A stretch of DNA of 42,276 nt from DASYML01 sp036009045. Its GTDB lineage: Bacteria; Acidobacteriota; Blastocatellia; Pyrinomonadales; Pyrinomonadaceae. The stretch is taken from NCBI GenBank assembly GCA_036009045.1, contig DASYML010000091.1:1-42276 (forward strand), given 5' to 3'. Of the stretch, positions 24,029 through 31,456 are shown piece by piece; within the stretch, counting starts at the first letter, position 1, and every line of letters begins with the position of its first letter. Under the pieces are notes generated by a model, which worked only from the letters and a program-made list of their open reading frames with translations, was not told the origin of the DNA and ran no database searches. Both the position numbers and the translations under genes were made by a program.

Positions 24029-24882
24029 ACTGCCTCACGGACCGCTCGCATGGTCCCGCGTTTTGCAGGGGCTGGTTCTGGAGAAGATTCTTCCGAGGGC
24101 CGAACAATGTCGCCTGCCGCCAGTTCAACCAAATCCGCCGGGATTTGCTTGAGATTATTGAGAGCGGCATATTGGACCGACATGGCACAAAGTTTAATCG
24201 CCTCGCGTGGGACTCCCTTCGACCAATGGTAAACGGCCCGGATAGCCTCTGGTTCAAAGGGATTCTTGACCCCCGCGACCGTGCAGCGAAAATCAATCAT
24301 CCCGGATATTTCTTCAGGTGAGAGCGCATCCAGAGAGGATGAAACGGCGATGCGGGAAACGAGCGCCCTCTTGCTCCGATCAGCCAATCTGTAGCGCAGT
24401 TCGACCTGCCCGGCCATGACGATGGAGATAAGTTTCGTCTCATCCGTCTCGAAATTGAGTATCTGCCGGATTTGCTCAAACATCGGCCCGCGAAGCTGTT
24501 GCGCCTCGTCAATAAAGAGCAAGACATTCTTGCCTTCCTTATATTGCTCAATCAAAAATCCGCGCAATTCATATTCCGTCTCGCGCTGGCTACGCTTTGT
24601 CTTGACTCCGAATTCCGTGCAGATGGCCTTCAGAAATGCCGTCTCGCTGGTCTGTTTCGGATTGACTATAAAAGCGGTCGTAAACTCAGGGTTATCATCA
24701 TATTCGTTATAGAGAAGCCTGAGCAGAGAAGTCTTTCCCAGACCCACATCCCCTATGATGGTTGTCAGGCCCTGCCGCGCGCGAATCACATATTGAGTTT
24801 TGGCAATGGCTGCCTGGACAGACGGCGTGACGTAAAAGAACCGTGGGTTAGGAGAGATGGAAAAGACAGATTCTAGAATCAT
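24025..24882 (-). CDS. ExeA/TniB-type AAA ATPase
   Basis: From ATG 24882 the product is 285 residues (a GTG at 24900 would add six). It starts MILESVFSISPNPRFFYVTP, typical of ExeA/GspA and TniB-like ATPases. Walker A is GDVGLGKTSLL, Walker B VLLFIDEAQQL, with sensor-1-like SIVMAGQVELRYRL and an arginine-finger-like SRIAVSSSLDALS. The family drives secretin assembly (ExeA) or transposon targeting (TniB/TnsC/MuB). No secretin or transposase is nearby and there is no peptidoglycan-binding tail, so a DNA-associated role with the coupled downstream gene is more likely. The final residues (SPEPAPAKRGTMRAVREAV) are disordered. Confidence 0.88.
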   Translation of the reverse strand: MILESVFSISPNPRFFYVTPSVQAAIAKTQYVIRARQGLTTIIGDVGLGKTSLLRLLYNEYDDNPEFTTAFIVNPKQTSETAFLKAICTEFGVKTKRSQRETEYELRGFLIEQYKEGKNVLLFIDEAQQLRGPMFEQIRQILNFETDETKLISIVMAGQVELRYRLADRSKRALVSRIAVSSSLDALSPEEISGMIDFRCTVAGVKNPFEPEAIRAVYHWSKGVPREAIKLCAMSVQYAALNNLKQIPADLVELAAGDIVRPSEESSPEPAPAKRGTMRAVREAV

Positions 24883-25093
24883 ACTACAGCCATATATCAC
24901 ATCTTATTTCTCAAATCAATTTAAATCTTATCAGGGGGTGGCAAAATTCAGGAAATAAAAGACAATGGTTCATCTTTTTGATACAGAACCAACCTGGAAT
25001 CCCTAATCTGCGATTTTATGTACCTTTTAAAATTTATAGAGGTTGAGCACGATCCGAAAATAAAAGTAAGCTTACCCAACTCAATTATTTACG

Positions 25094-25780
25094 ATGTTTC
25101 ACATCTCTTTCGCAGACAATTCCGATAACGCAAACTATCCGAAAGAGAAACGCCCGCTCATGGGTGTCGAGCTTTCCGAATATCTGGCAGACAAATGCAA
25201 TTTCTCCCAACACTTTCCCAAAGAGAGCAAGCAAAATCTGCAACGCGTGGCGATGTGCTATGAGATTGACAGGGGCCGTAATGAACTGATCGAAGAGGTC
25301 AAGAAAAATTGTGTCACACCCGACCGCTCGGAGGACCGATCGGTTGACATGGCCCCTAGCTTTGCCGAAGCCTTCTTCGCGCGGCGTCGCGAATTTCGTC
25401 TGCGCCGCATGGCCGATTGACAACGTGGCCGCACGCCAATTTGCGCTCACGCTCTATTCAGAGTTGCTCGGCATCAAGATTGATTTGCAAAATCCGGTCG
25501 CCGTCCGGCCCCAAACGGCGCGCACATGATGCACCGTGCCGTTCAGGACGCACGTATCCAGATTGCGAAAACCTCCAACGGGCGGAATGCTTGGGGCGCA
25601 TACCAGCACTACGGCAATCCGTTTTTCTGTCCCTTTCTCCCAACGTCTTTTCCTATTGAGAACGAACCGAAAATTGTGGCGCGTGTCCAGAAGAAAACAC
25701 GCGAGATCAAGCCAAGTGCCATTAAGAAAAAACGCGTAGCGAAGAAAGCAAGGAAAGCCGTTACACGTTCCAAGCGATGA
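25094..25780 (+). pseudogene. Decayed effector: EAD-like N-terminus fused by deletion to the C-terminus of a CHAT (caspase-like) protease
   Basis: The first part (ATG 25094) encodes an alpha-helical stretch LMGVELSEYLADKCNFSQHF ending RNELIEEVKKN, like the short effector-associated domains found on CHAT proteins. The same frame then reads APSFAEAFFA and runs off to a stop. Shifting by one base near 25380 continues as RGVANFVCAAWPIDNVAARQ and FALTLYSELLG, the late CHAT block. A second shift near 25525 continues as HRAVQDARIQIAKTSNG and NAWGAYQHYGNPFF, the CHAT terminal motif (W-x-A-x-x-x-YGDP-x-F). The catalytic His/Cys region is missing. Two frameshifts plus a large deletion mark it as dead. 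A Lys-rich tail ends at 25780, 35 bp before MITE copy C. Confidence 0.65.
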
Positions 25781-25814
25781 GATGTTTATGAGCGAGGCTC
25801 TAGCTTTGAACAAT

Positions 25815-25962
25815 TATAGCAGTTTGCAATTGAGTGTAACTCATGTCAGTACCGCCTGCGGTGGCGGGCGGGTCTGCGGGCGAACGTTACCCGCCCGCCA
25901 CCGCAGGCGGTACTGACCTGGACGCTTTCATCAGGGGTCACATGCCATTGCAACCCGCTATA
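25815..25962. mobile_element. MITE-like element, copy C (148 bp) with 29-bp perfect hairpin core
   Basis: The ends TATAGCAGTTTGCAATTGAG (from 25815) and its inverted partner (25941-25962, read on minus as TATAGCGGGTTGCAATGGCA) match copies A and B, with TA at both tips. The core is a perfect 29-bp inverted repeat, 25845-25873 and 25889-25917, starting GTCAGTACCGCCTGCGGT, separated by 15 bases. No coding capacity. Related palindromes are widespread in some acidobacterial genomes as far as I recall. Confidence 0.65.
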
Positions 25963-26107
25963 AATATTAAACAAGGGTATGAATGGTAGGCTAAACAAAT
26001 CAGGGCCGTTGCGGATGAAAATATTCGGGGCGGAATTTATCATTAGAAGTTTGCTGGAAGATCTTAACGCCAGAAAAATTAGAGCTTCAGGCTGCGTCTG
26101 ATTCAGA
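25963..26107. other. Remainder of the gap between the CHAT remnant and the DUF1989 gene
   Basis: With MITE copy C this forms a 327-bp gene-free stretch (25781-26107). Nothing beyond the MITE is recognisable; it lies downstream of the minus-strand DUF1989 gene and may contain its terminator. Confidence 0.4.
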
Positions 26108-26692
26108 CTAAATCACTTCAACGTTTATTGGTTTGAAATTGTAATTATTAGACTTTTCCGCCGAACACGCGGTCACACCGACGATCAAATCCATCTCCGC
26201 CCGTAGCAGAATGTAATCTCCGGCATGTGATGCGGGCGGGTCAATGCGGAGTTCGCCGGAGGGAAGCACGATGACGTTCATGAAGATATTAAACGTCGTC
26301 GGAATCATGTCAGGCGTGATGCCGTAGACAGCCAAATTCTTCGTCAGATTCTCCAAACAACTTGGATGATAATCGTGATGATCGTAGAGGAGTTGGAAGG
26401 TCTCTGGACTGCACGGCGTGAGTAGGAAATCATGTCGTCCGACTGTATCTTCAACGATTGTGAACATGGGTCGGCTGCGGTTCGAGTAGAGCAGGTGTCC
26501 GGTCGTCAGGTATATCGTGTTGGCGTAATCAATCGTGCGCCCGGAAGAGAGCCACTCGGATTTATCCGCTCGCGCGAATGCCGTCAAGTCAGAGACTTGC
26601 TCTCCCTGCGGGTCTATAATTTTCAGAAGCTGACCGCGTTCAATCAAAAAGCCGATGCCGGTTTGCGGTTCCAGATAATAGCGAATATTCAT
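26108..26692 (-). CDS. DUF1989 / urea carboxylase-associated family protein
   Basis: This 194-residue protein matches DUF1989: QGEQVSDLTAFARADKSEWL, SSGRTIDYANTIYLTTGHLLYSN and the Cys/His-rich TPCSPETFQLLY with YHPSCLENL. The PTTFNIFMNV and DPPASHAGDYILLRAEMDL blocks complete it. Members occur beside urea/guanidine carboxylases and aminomethyltransferase-like genes; a cupin-like fold and metal binding have been suggested, but chemistry is not firmly known. ATG 26692 is the start. The YqcI/YcgG gene is 91 bp upstream on the same strand, which suggests the pair acts on a common nitrogen compound. No urea amidolyase gene is in the window. Confidence 0.88.
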   Translation of the reverse strand: MNIRYYLEPQTGIGFLIERGQLLKIIDPQGEQVSDLTAFARADKSEWLSSGRTIDYANTIYLTTGHLLYSNRSRPMFTIVEDTVGRHDFLLTPCSPETFQLLYDHHDYHPSCLENLTKNLAVYGITPDMIPTTFNIFMNVIVLPSGELRIDPPASHAGDYILLRAEMDLIVGVTACSAEKSNNYNFKPINVEVI

Positions 26693-26783
26693 AAGACTGT
26701 GCGCTCTTCACTGCTTGAATTGTACGTGCCATGGGCTGAAGTGAGCGGCAGAGACAGTATACAGTTGCGGGTTAGCGTGGAGA

Positions 26784-27599
26784 CTAATCTGGTGAGCTTT
26801 CCTGATGGCCGACCAAAGCGTGAAATGGACATTTCCAATCTCCTTCGACGGCGCGTCCGGAATACTGGCGCGCTTCGCTACGCTCGCCGTAGTTACTGAG
26901 ATTAGGGTTGAGCGAGCCTTGCAACTTATAGTCGCGCGCGCGAACCGTCTCCCGCATTCGCTCGAATAAGTGTTGCTCACGTAGCCGCTCGAACTGGGCG
27001 TGAGCGTTGAAGACGAGCGTCGGCCACGCGAAACGCCGCGCGAGGCGTGAACTCGCCGGGTGCAGTCCGACGATGAAGAAGGCCGTCCCTCCAAAGCTGA
27101 ATGAGAAGGCCGGGTCTTCCGGGTCGCTGCTCACGGTTGAATCCCATGCGTGATGCGGTCGGTCTAGGTCGTGCAAACTCTGTAGCTGCGACCACAACAA
27201 CCTTTCCCATTCCCGCTCGTCGCAAGCGACAGGTGCAGCGAAACTGGCGATGAATGTGGCGTACTCCGTCTCAAAAATCGGACGCTCCTGCGCGTACTCC
27301 CAGAGGTCGTAAGCTAACCCGGCGGTGGTCGCGTGCGTGCCCATTTCAGGGTAGAACCCGAAGCGGTACGTGTTGTTGTTGATGGCCGCCTTACCGCCCA
27401 CGCAAGGGAAGTCTTGATTCAGAACGTGAGAGCGAAAGCTGTCATGGACTAACTCAGCGAGCGGGGTAGGTCTTCGCTCCGGCTCAAGCGGATAAAACAA
27501 CTCGCCGTCTCGCCACGCGGCATACGCGCAGTGAGCACGCGAGAGTTCGTCGGCGACGAACGGATTCGCTTTGACTACCGAGACAACCCTGCTTGACAT
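26784..27599 (-). CDS. YqcI/YcgG family haem-dependent N-oxygenase-like protein (GntA-related)
   Basis: The 271-residue product shows family hallmarks: DFPCVGGKAAIN, NNTYRFGFYPEMG, SFSFGGTAFFIVGLHPASSR, FAWPTLVFNAHAQFERLR, and the C-terminal NYGERSEARQYSGR with WKCPFH. Known: this family includes GntA, the haem-dependent N-hydroxylase of guanitoxin biosynthesis; CPFH-type ends are typical. It would hydroxylate an amine or guanidine nitrogen; the substrate is unknown here. ATG 27599 has only a weak AGCAGG upstream. It is upstream of DUF1989 on the minus strand and divergent from a glycosyltransferase and PLP decarboxylase, which together hint at a small biosynthetic locus. Confidence 0.85.
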   Translation of the reverse strand: MSSRVVSVVKANPFVADELSRAHCAYAAWRDGELFYPLEPERRPTPLAELVHDSFRSHVLNQDFPCVGGKAAINNNTYRFGFYPEMGTHATTAGLAYDLWEYAQERPIFETEYATFIASFAAPVACDEREWERLLWSQLQSLHDLDRPHHAWDSTVSSDPEDPAFSFSFGGTAFFIVGLHPASSRLARRFAWPTLVFNAHAQFERLREQHLFERMRETVRARDYKLQGSLNPNLSNYGERSEARQYSGRAVEGDWKCPFHALVGHQESSPD

Positions 27600-27620
27600 A
27601 CCTGCTTGTTGGTATAAAAT
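27593..27620 (+). promoter_or_regulatory. Candidate sigma-70 promoter driving the glycosyltransferase side
   Basis: TTGACA (27593-27598) and TAAAAT (27615-27620) are spaced by 16 bp on the plus strand. It overlaps the start codon of the divergent YqcI/YcgG gene and would give a leader of about 280 nt before the glycosyltransferase at 27906. Confidence 0.35.
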
Positions 27621-27772
27621 CGCACGCCGCTCTTGTCGGCTCGCCGCGCGATTAAAACGCGCCGACTTGAATTTCTGATTTGTTCATCTCAATTGACCCT
27701 TCACTCATCTGCAATGCGAGCAATCTTACCGTAAGGATTATGTCGAACTGATGTTGTAATCGCGGCGTTTTA

Positions 27773-27789
27773 TTGAACACCCTGTTCAA
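27773..27789. promoter_or_regulatory. TTGAACA-N3-TGTTCAA palindrome (TetR-type operator-like)
   Basis: The exact 7-bp arms around CCC resemble operators of TetR-family repressors. No TetR gene is present in the window, so the regulator would act in trans, or this is a relic. Confidence 0.4.
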
Positions 27790-27819
27790 CATACGACAAG
27801 CATGAAAAGCCTGAGCATG

Positions 27820-27833
27820 GTACGTAAACGTAC
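27820..27833. promoter_or_regulatory. GTACGT-AA-ACGTAC palindrome
   Basis: Perfect 6-bp arms around AA, 73 bp before the glycosyltransferase start and 31 bp after the TTGAACA palindrome. A second operator in the same leader is plausible; the binding protein is unknown. Confidence 0.3.
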
Positions 27834-27905
27834 AGCCTCAACGGATGATTTGTGCTAGCATTAAAGGTTTCAAAACCCGAAAATCAGGCAGTCATCCAGT
27901 GACAA

Positions 27906-28952
27906 ATGCCACGAGAATATTCCATGCGAGCAAACGGCAGCGCAGCGCGCTGCACTTATCTATTGACGATTCGCCGCGCGCGTTTTGACAGACGTGAAGC
28001 GGAGAATTTCAGAGACTACTTTCGATTGATGGCCGCCGCTGATTGTGAGGTGCTCGTCGTTGATGGTTCGCCACATGATATTTTTTCCGCTCATCAAGAG
28101 ATATGGCGCAGCGTCTGCCTTCACATCCCGGTTGACCCACAGCATAAGTACCTGAACGGCAAAGTCAACGGCATCCATACGGGCATCGCCATCGCCGCGC
28201 ACGAGCGCATCATCCTCGCAGACGATGACATCCGTTATACGCAGGATGACGTGCGCCGTATGAGCGGGCTGCTTATGGACTATGAGATGGTGCGACCGCA
28301 AAACTACCTGTGCCCGCTGCCCTTCTGGGCACGAATGGAGACGGCGCGGATGCTCATCAATCGCGCGTGGATTCGAGAGGGTGATTATCCCGGCACGTTG
28401 GGCGTGCGCCGAAGCGCGATGTTGCGCCTGGGGCATTATGATGGCGACGTGCTGTTTGATAACGAAGAGATCGTGCGCCACTTTCGCGCGCACGGTGCGA
28501 GCATCAGTTACGCGCGCGACTTCTTCATCTTGAAACATCCCCCAACCTTCCGGAAGTGGCTTGAGCAGCGACCGCGACAGGCATATGAGGATTTCGTGAT
28601 GCGCGCCAAGACCATCTTTTTTACCTTATTGCCGCTGGTGTGCCTGCTCATCTGGTTTGTCGCGGGGTGGCGCTGGTTGCTTGGTTTCGTGGCAACGATG
28701 GCCTGCGGTGCAGTGATCGTAGCGTCACGCGGTTTAGGCGATGGAGCGACGCGTTTCTTCCCCGCCAGGCTCTGCCTCTACGCGCCGCTGTGGATCGCTG
28801 AGCGCGCCTTCAGCACCTACTGGGCTTTCTACTGGCGCACAGCATACGGCGGTTACCCGTTCGGCGACAAGTTGGTTGCCAAAGGCACAGGTCGCGCGTG
28901 GCGCGTCGGCGGGCGCACTGCTGCTGTGCCGAACACATCGTCCAAACAGTAA
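27906..28952 (+). CDS. Membrane glycosyltransferase, GT2-like
   Basis: The 348-residue product has a GT-A fold: an early strand CTYLLTIRR, CEVLVVDGSP, KYLNGKVNGIHTGIAIA and the metal-binding ERIILADDDIRYTQDDVRR (DxD). Then DYPGTLGVRRSAMLRLGHYD and DNEEIVRHFRAHG follow, typical acceptor-side blocks. From about residue 235 two or three hydrophobic segments (TIFFTLLPLVCLLIWFVAG and LGFVATMACGAVIVAS) anchor it in the membrane. ATG 27906 is taken; ATG 27924 is also possible, neither with a clear ribosome-binding site. It is followed after four bases by a PLP decarboxylase, suggesting co-expression. Sugar donor and acceptor are unknown. Confidence 0.8.
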   Translation: MPREYSMRANGSAARCTYLLTIRRARFDRREAENFRDYFRLMAAADCEVLVVDGSPHDIFSAHQEIWRSVCLHIPVDPQHKYLNGKVNGIHTGIAIAAHERIILADDDIRYTQDDVRRMSGLLMDYEMVRPQNYLCPLPFWARMETARMLINRAWIREGDYPGTLGVRRSAMLRLGHYDGDVLFDNEEIVRHFRAHGASISYARDFFILKHPPTFRKWLEQRPRQAYEDFVMRAKTIFFTLLPLVCLLIWFVAGWRWLLGFVATMACGAVIVASRGLGDGATRFFPARLCLYAPLWIAERAFSTYWAFYWRTAYGGYPFGDKLVAKGTGRAWRVGGRTAAVPNTSSKQ

Positions 28953-28956
28953 CCTC

Positions 28957-30450
28957 GTGGGTCAACAACCTCCAATCCCAGAACTCGGTGACTTACCCGA
29001 AGCAGAGTTTCGCCGCCTGCTTCATGAAGTGGCCGATTGGGTGGCTGACTATCGCGCTGGTTTAGAAACGCGCCGTGTGGTGCCGGAACACGAGCCACAC
29101 GCGGTCATGAACGGCCTGCCCAACGCGCCGCCTGAAGTCGCCTGTCCGATGGGCGAAATCTTGCGCGACTTCGATCAGATCATCATGCCCGGCATCGTCC
29201 ACTGGGGGCATCCAGCGTTCCTCGGTTACTTCGCCACTACGACCACCGCGCCCGGCATCATCGGGGAGATGATCGCCGCCGCTCTCAACGTATCGGCGAT
29301 GACGTGGCAAACGTCGCCCGCCGCGACCGAACTAGAGTTCGTCATCCTCGATTGGATACGACAGATGCTCGGACTCCCCGCAGACTTCCAGGGGGTCGTC
29401 TACGACACCGCATCCGTCGCCCTGCTCCACGCGCTCGCCGCCGCGCGCGAAGAACTCGGCTTCGACGTGCGGCGCGATGGGTTGGCCGGGCGCGCTGACA
29501 TCCCTCAACTCACGCTCTACGCCTCGGACCAGGCCCATAGCTCGATTGAAAAAGCCGCGATTACGCTGGGCTTAGGCGAAGCTAATGTGCGGCGCATCGC
29601 TTCTGATGGCGATTATAAAATGGACGTTGATGTGCTGTGCCGCGCCATCGAAGAGGACTTGCGAGCAGGACATCGTCCGCTCGCCGTCGTCGCTACCGTC
29701 GGGACGACTTCGGCGACGAGCGTTGACCCGGTCGCTCGCATCGCCGACATGTGCCGCGAGTATCACATCTGGCTGCACGTTGATGCCGCTTACGGCGGGG
29801 CCATGGCTCTCCTCGAAGAAGGCCGCTATGTGATGCGCGGCGTCGAACGCGCGGATTCCGTCGTCTTCAATCCGCACAAGTGGTTGTTCGTGCCGCTCGA
29901 CTTCAGCGCGCTCTATGTGCGTCGCCCCGAAGCCCTGCGCCGCGTCTTCTCGCTTGTTCCGGAATACCTGCGCGGTGACGCCGAACGCGCAGGTCGGGCG
30001 CTGCCTAACTACATGGATTACGGCATCCAACTCGGTCGCCGCTTCCGCGCGCTCAAAGCGTGGTTCGTCATCCGCTCCTTCGGGCGCGAGGGACTCGCCG
30101 CGCGCATCCGCGAAGCCCGCCGCCTCGCGAGCCTCGTCGCCCGGTGGGTCAGGACAGACGAGCGATTTGAAATGCTGGCGGCTGTTGAGATGGGTGTCGT
30201 CTGCTTCCGCGCCCGCGCGATAAACAATAAGCGGAGCGTAGGTCTTCCTGAAGAGGTATTAGATGAGTTGAACGAACGATTGCTCGCACGCATCAACGCG
30301 ACGGGCGCGACCTACTTGACACACACGCGGCTTCACGGGCGACTCGCATTACGCATTGCTGTCGGTAACGTGCTGACGACCGAAAAACATCTCGCACAAG
30401 TGTGGGAATTAGTTTGCGATCAGTTGTCAGCGATAAGCGATGAGGGATGA
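28957..30450 (+). CDS. PLP-dependent group II amino acid decarboxylase (aromatic-L-amino-acid/glutamate type)
   Basis: The open frame extends upstream over the glycosyltransferase, but homology begins at PPIPELGDLPEAEFRRLLHE, so I choose GTG 28957, four bases after the previous stop, giving 497 residues. Landmarks: HPAFLGYFATTTTAPGIIGE, QTSPAATELEFVILDW, YASDQAHSSIEKAA (His stacking on PLP), HVDAAYGGAMALLEE (Asp salt bridge), and NPHKWLFVPLDFSALYV with the Schiff-base lysine. These define group II decarboxylases acting on Trp, Tyr, Phe, DOPA or related amino acids. Substrate cannot be fixed by eye; a variant aldehyde synthase is possible. Probably in one transcript with the glycosyltransferase. 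Confidence 0.9.
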   Translation: MGQQPPIPELGDLPEAEFRRLLHEVADWVADYRAGLETRRVVPEHEPHAVMNGLPNAPPEVACPMGEILRDFDQIIMPGIVHWGHPAFLGYFATTTTAPGIIGEMIAAALNVSAMTWQTSPAATELEFVILDWIRQMLGLPADFQGVVYDTASVALLHALAAAREELGFDVRRDGLAGRADIPQLTLYASDQAHSSIEKAAITLGLGEANVRRIASDGDYKMDVDVLCRAIEEDLRAGHRPLAVVATVGTTSATSVDPVARIADMCREYHIWLHVDAAYGGAMALLEEGRYVMRGVERADSVVFNPHKWLFVPLDFSALYVRRPEALRRVFSLVPEYLRGDAERAGRALPNYMDYGIQLGRRFRALKAWFVIRSFGREGLAARIREARRLASLVARWVRTDERFEMLAAVEMGVVCFRARAINNKRSVGLPEEVLDELNERLLARINATGATYLTHTRLHGRLALRIAVGNVLTTEKHLAQVWELVCDQLSAISDEG

Positions 30451-30797
30451 GCGTTTCCGACGTAACCCGGCACTTTTGTGCCTCTGTCGCGGCTGAATAA
30501 TCACTCTGTCCAGTCATTTAGCCGGAGTCCGATAATCCCTTCTCTCGGAGTTTAGAGCGGACGGCTTGTCTATCCCCTCTGCAACACTCCGGCATCTTGT
30601 ATGCCTCCCTGAGCCAAGCCGAAGCCTCTCCACTGAAGCCGACGCGAGCCAGTGTACGAGAGCGAACAGACTGTCAATCTCTGCGTTGTTATTCTTTTCA
30701 ATCACTCTTAATTGAAATTGGATTAATCGCGCTCAGGTTTCATTCGCTCTGTTTATTGGAATCTGGCTGAAGCGCCTTTGAGCTAGGGGAGTAAGAT
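30451..30797. other. Gene-free stretch between decarboxylase and secreted-protein cluster
   Basis: These 347 bp hold only short frames without ribosome-binding sites. It likely carries the terminator of the decarboxylase and the promoter of the secreted proteins; neither is clear-cut. Confidence 0.4.
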
Positions 30798-31406
30798 ATG
30801 AAGGAAAGAAGACAGGCCGGTTTCTGTTGGGCGCTTTGCTGCCTCGTCGTAGTGGGGATGCTCTTTTGCCAGCCGGTGTCAGTGGTGAAAGGCCAGGGGC
30901 ACAGGGACTTGGGCCAGTATGTCACAGGCACTGTAGTCAACGTCGGCGGGGGGGCCAACGGGCGGACGCGACCGTTCACACTTATCATCAATCGGTACAC
31001 GTCGCCCGAAGATGTCCAGCGTCTCAACTCTGCGTTGCAATCGGGCGGGCAGGACGAACTGCTCAAGGTTCTCTCGGGGATGGACGCCGGGAGGATACAA
31101 CTCGGCACGGGCATCGGCGTAACGGCCAATGCCATTATCTCCACGCGACAGGAGGGCGGAACCAAACTGGTTGTCCTCTATCAGCGCAACCTGCGCATTT
31201 CCGAACTGCGTTATGGGACCAGGTCTGAGGATTACAAGTTCGGCTATGCGGAACTCTATTTTGGCGGGGGCGGGAATGAGGGCATGTTGATTCCTGCGGC
31301 CAAGGTCCGGCTCAAAGATGGCAATACCTGGGAGGTCGAGGACTTCGGCACGTTCCCTGCGCGTCTCATCGGCTTGCAGACGCGCGGTGGCCGCAGGGCT
31401 AGATGA
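30798..31406 (+). CDS. Secreted protein of unknown function
   Basis: The 202-residue product starts at ATG 30798 with GGGGAG six bases upstream. A signal peptide (about 1-33, CWALCCLVVVGMLFCQPVSVV) precedes a domain with TGTVVNVGGGANGRTRPFTL, TSPEDVQRLNSALQSGGQDE and IQLGTGIGVTANAIISTRQE, ending in a basic LQTRGGRRAR. This looks like a family seen mainly in Acidobacteria; I do not know its function. It is followed 50 bp later by the DUF4142 gene. Confidence 0.75.
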   Translation: MKERRQAGFCWALCCLVVVGMLFCQPVSVVKGQGHRDLGQYVTGTVVNVGGGANGRTRPFTLIINRYTSPEDVQRLNSALQSGGQDELLKVLSGMDAGRIQLGTGIGVTANAIISTRQEGGTKLVVLYQRNLRISELRYGTRSEDYKFGYAELYFGGGGNEGMLIPAAKVRLKDGNTWEVEDFGTFPARLIGLQTRGGRRAR

Positions 31407-31456
31407 AATTCGATAGACATCCTATGTAAAGAGAAGATGAGAAAGGAAGGGAAGTG

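Larger units (their letters stand above)
27600..27905. other. Divergent intergenic region rich in short perfect palindromes
   Basis: The 306-bp gap between the YqcI/YcgG gene and the glycosyltransferase contains CTTAC-C-GTAAG (27725-27735), TTGAACA-CCC-TGTTCAA (27773-27789) and GTACGT-AA-ACGTAC (27820-27833), all with exact arms. No gene is seen in it. Confidence 0.6.

Noticed and set aside
24025..24882. Type II secretion ExeA or a Tn7-like transposition module
   Set aside because: No secretin, transposase or TniQ-like gene is present in the window; only the general ATPase family is supported.
25085..25450. Minus-strand 121-residue frame opposite the CHAT remnant
   Set aside because: The plus strand gives clear CHAT-family blocks in consecutive frames; the minus frame has no ribosome-binding site or family likeness.
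28741..28956. N-terminal extension of the decarboxylase frame
   Set aside because: It overlaps the glycosyltransferase C-terminus in another frame, and decarboxylase homology begins only after GTG 28957.
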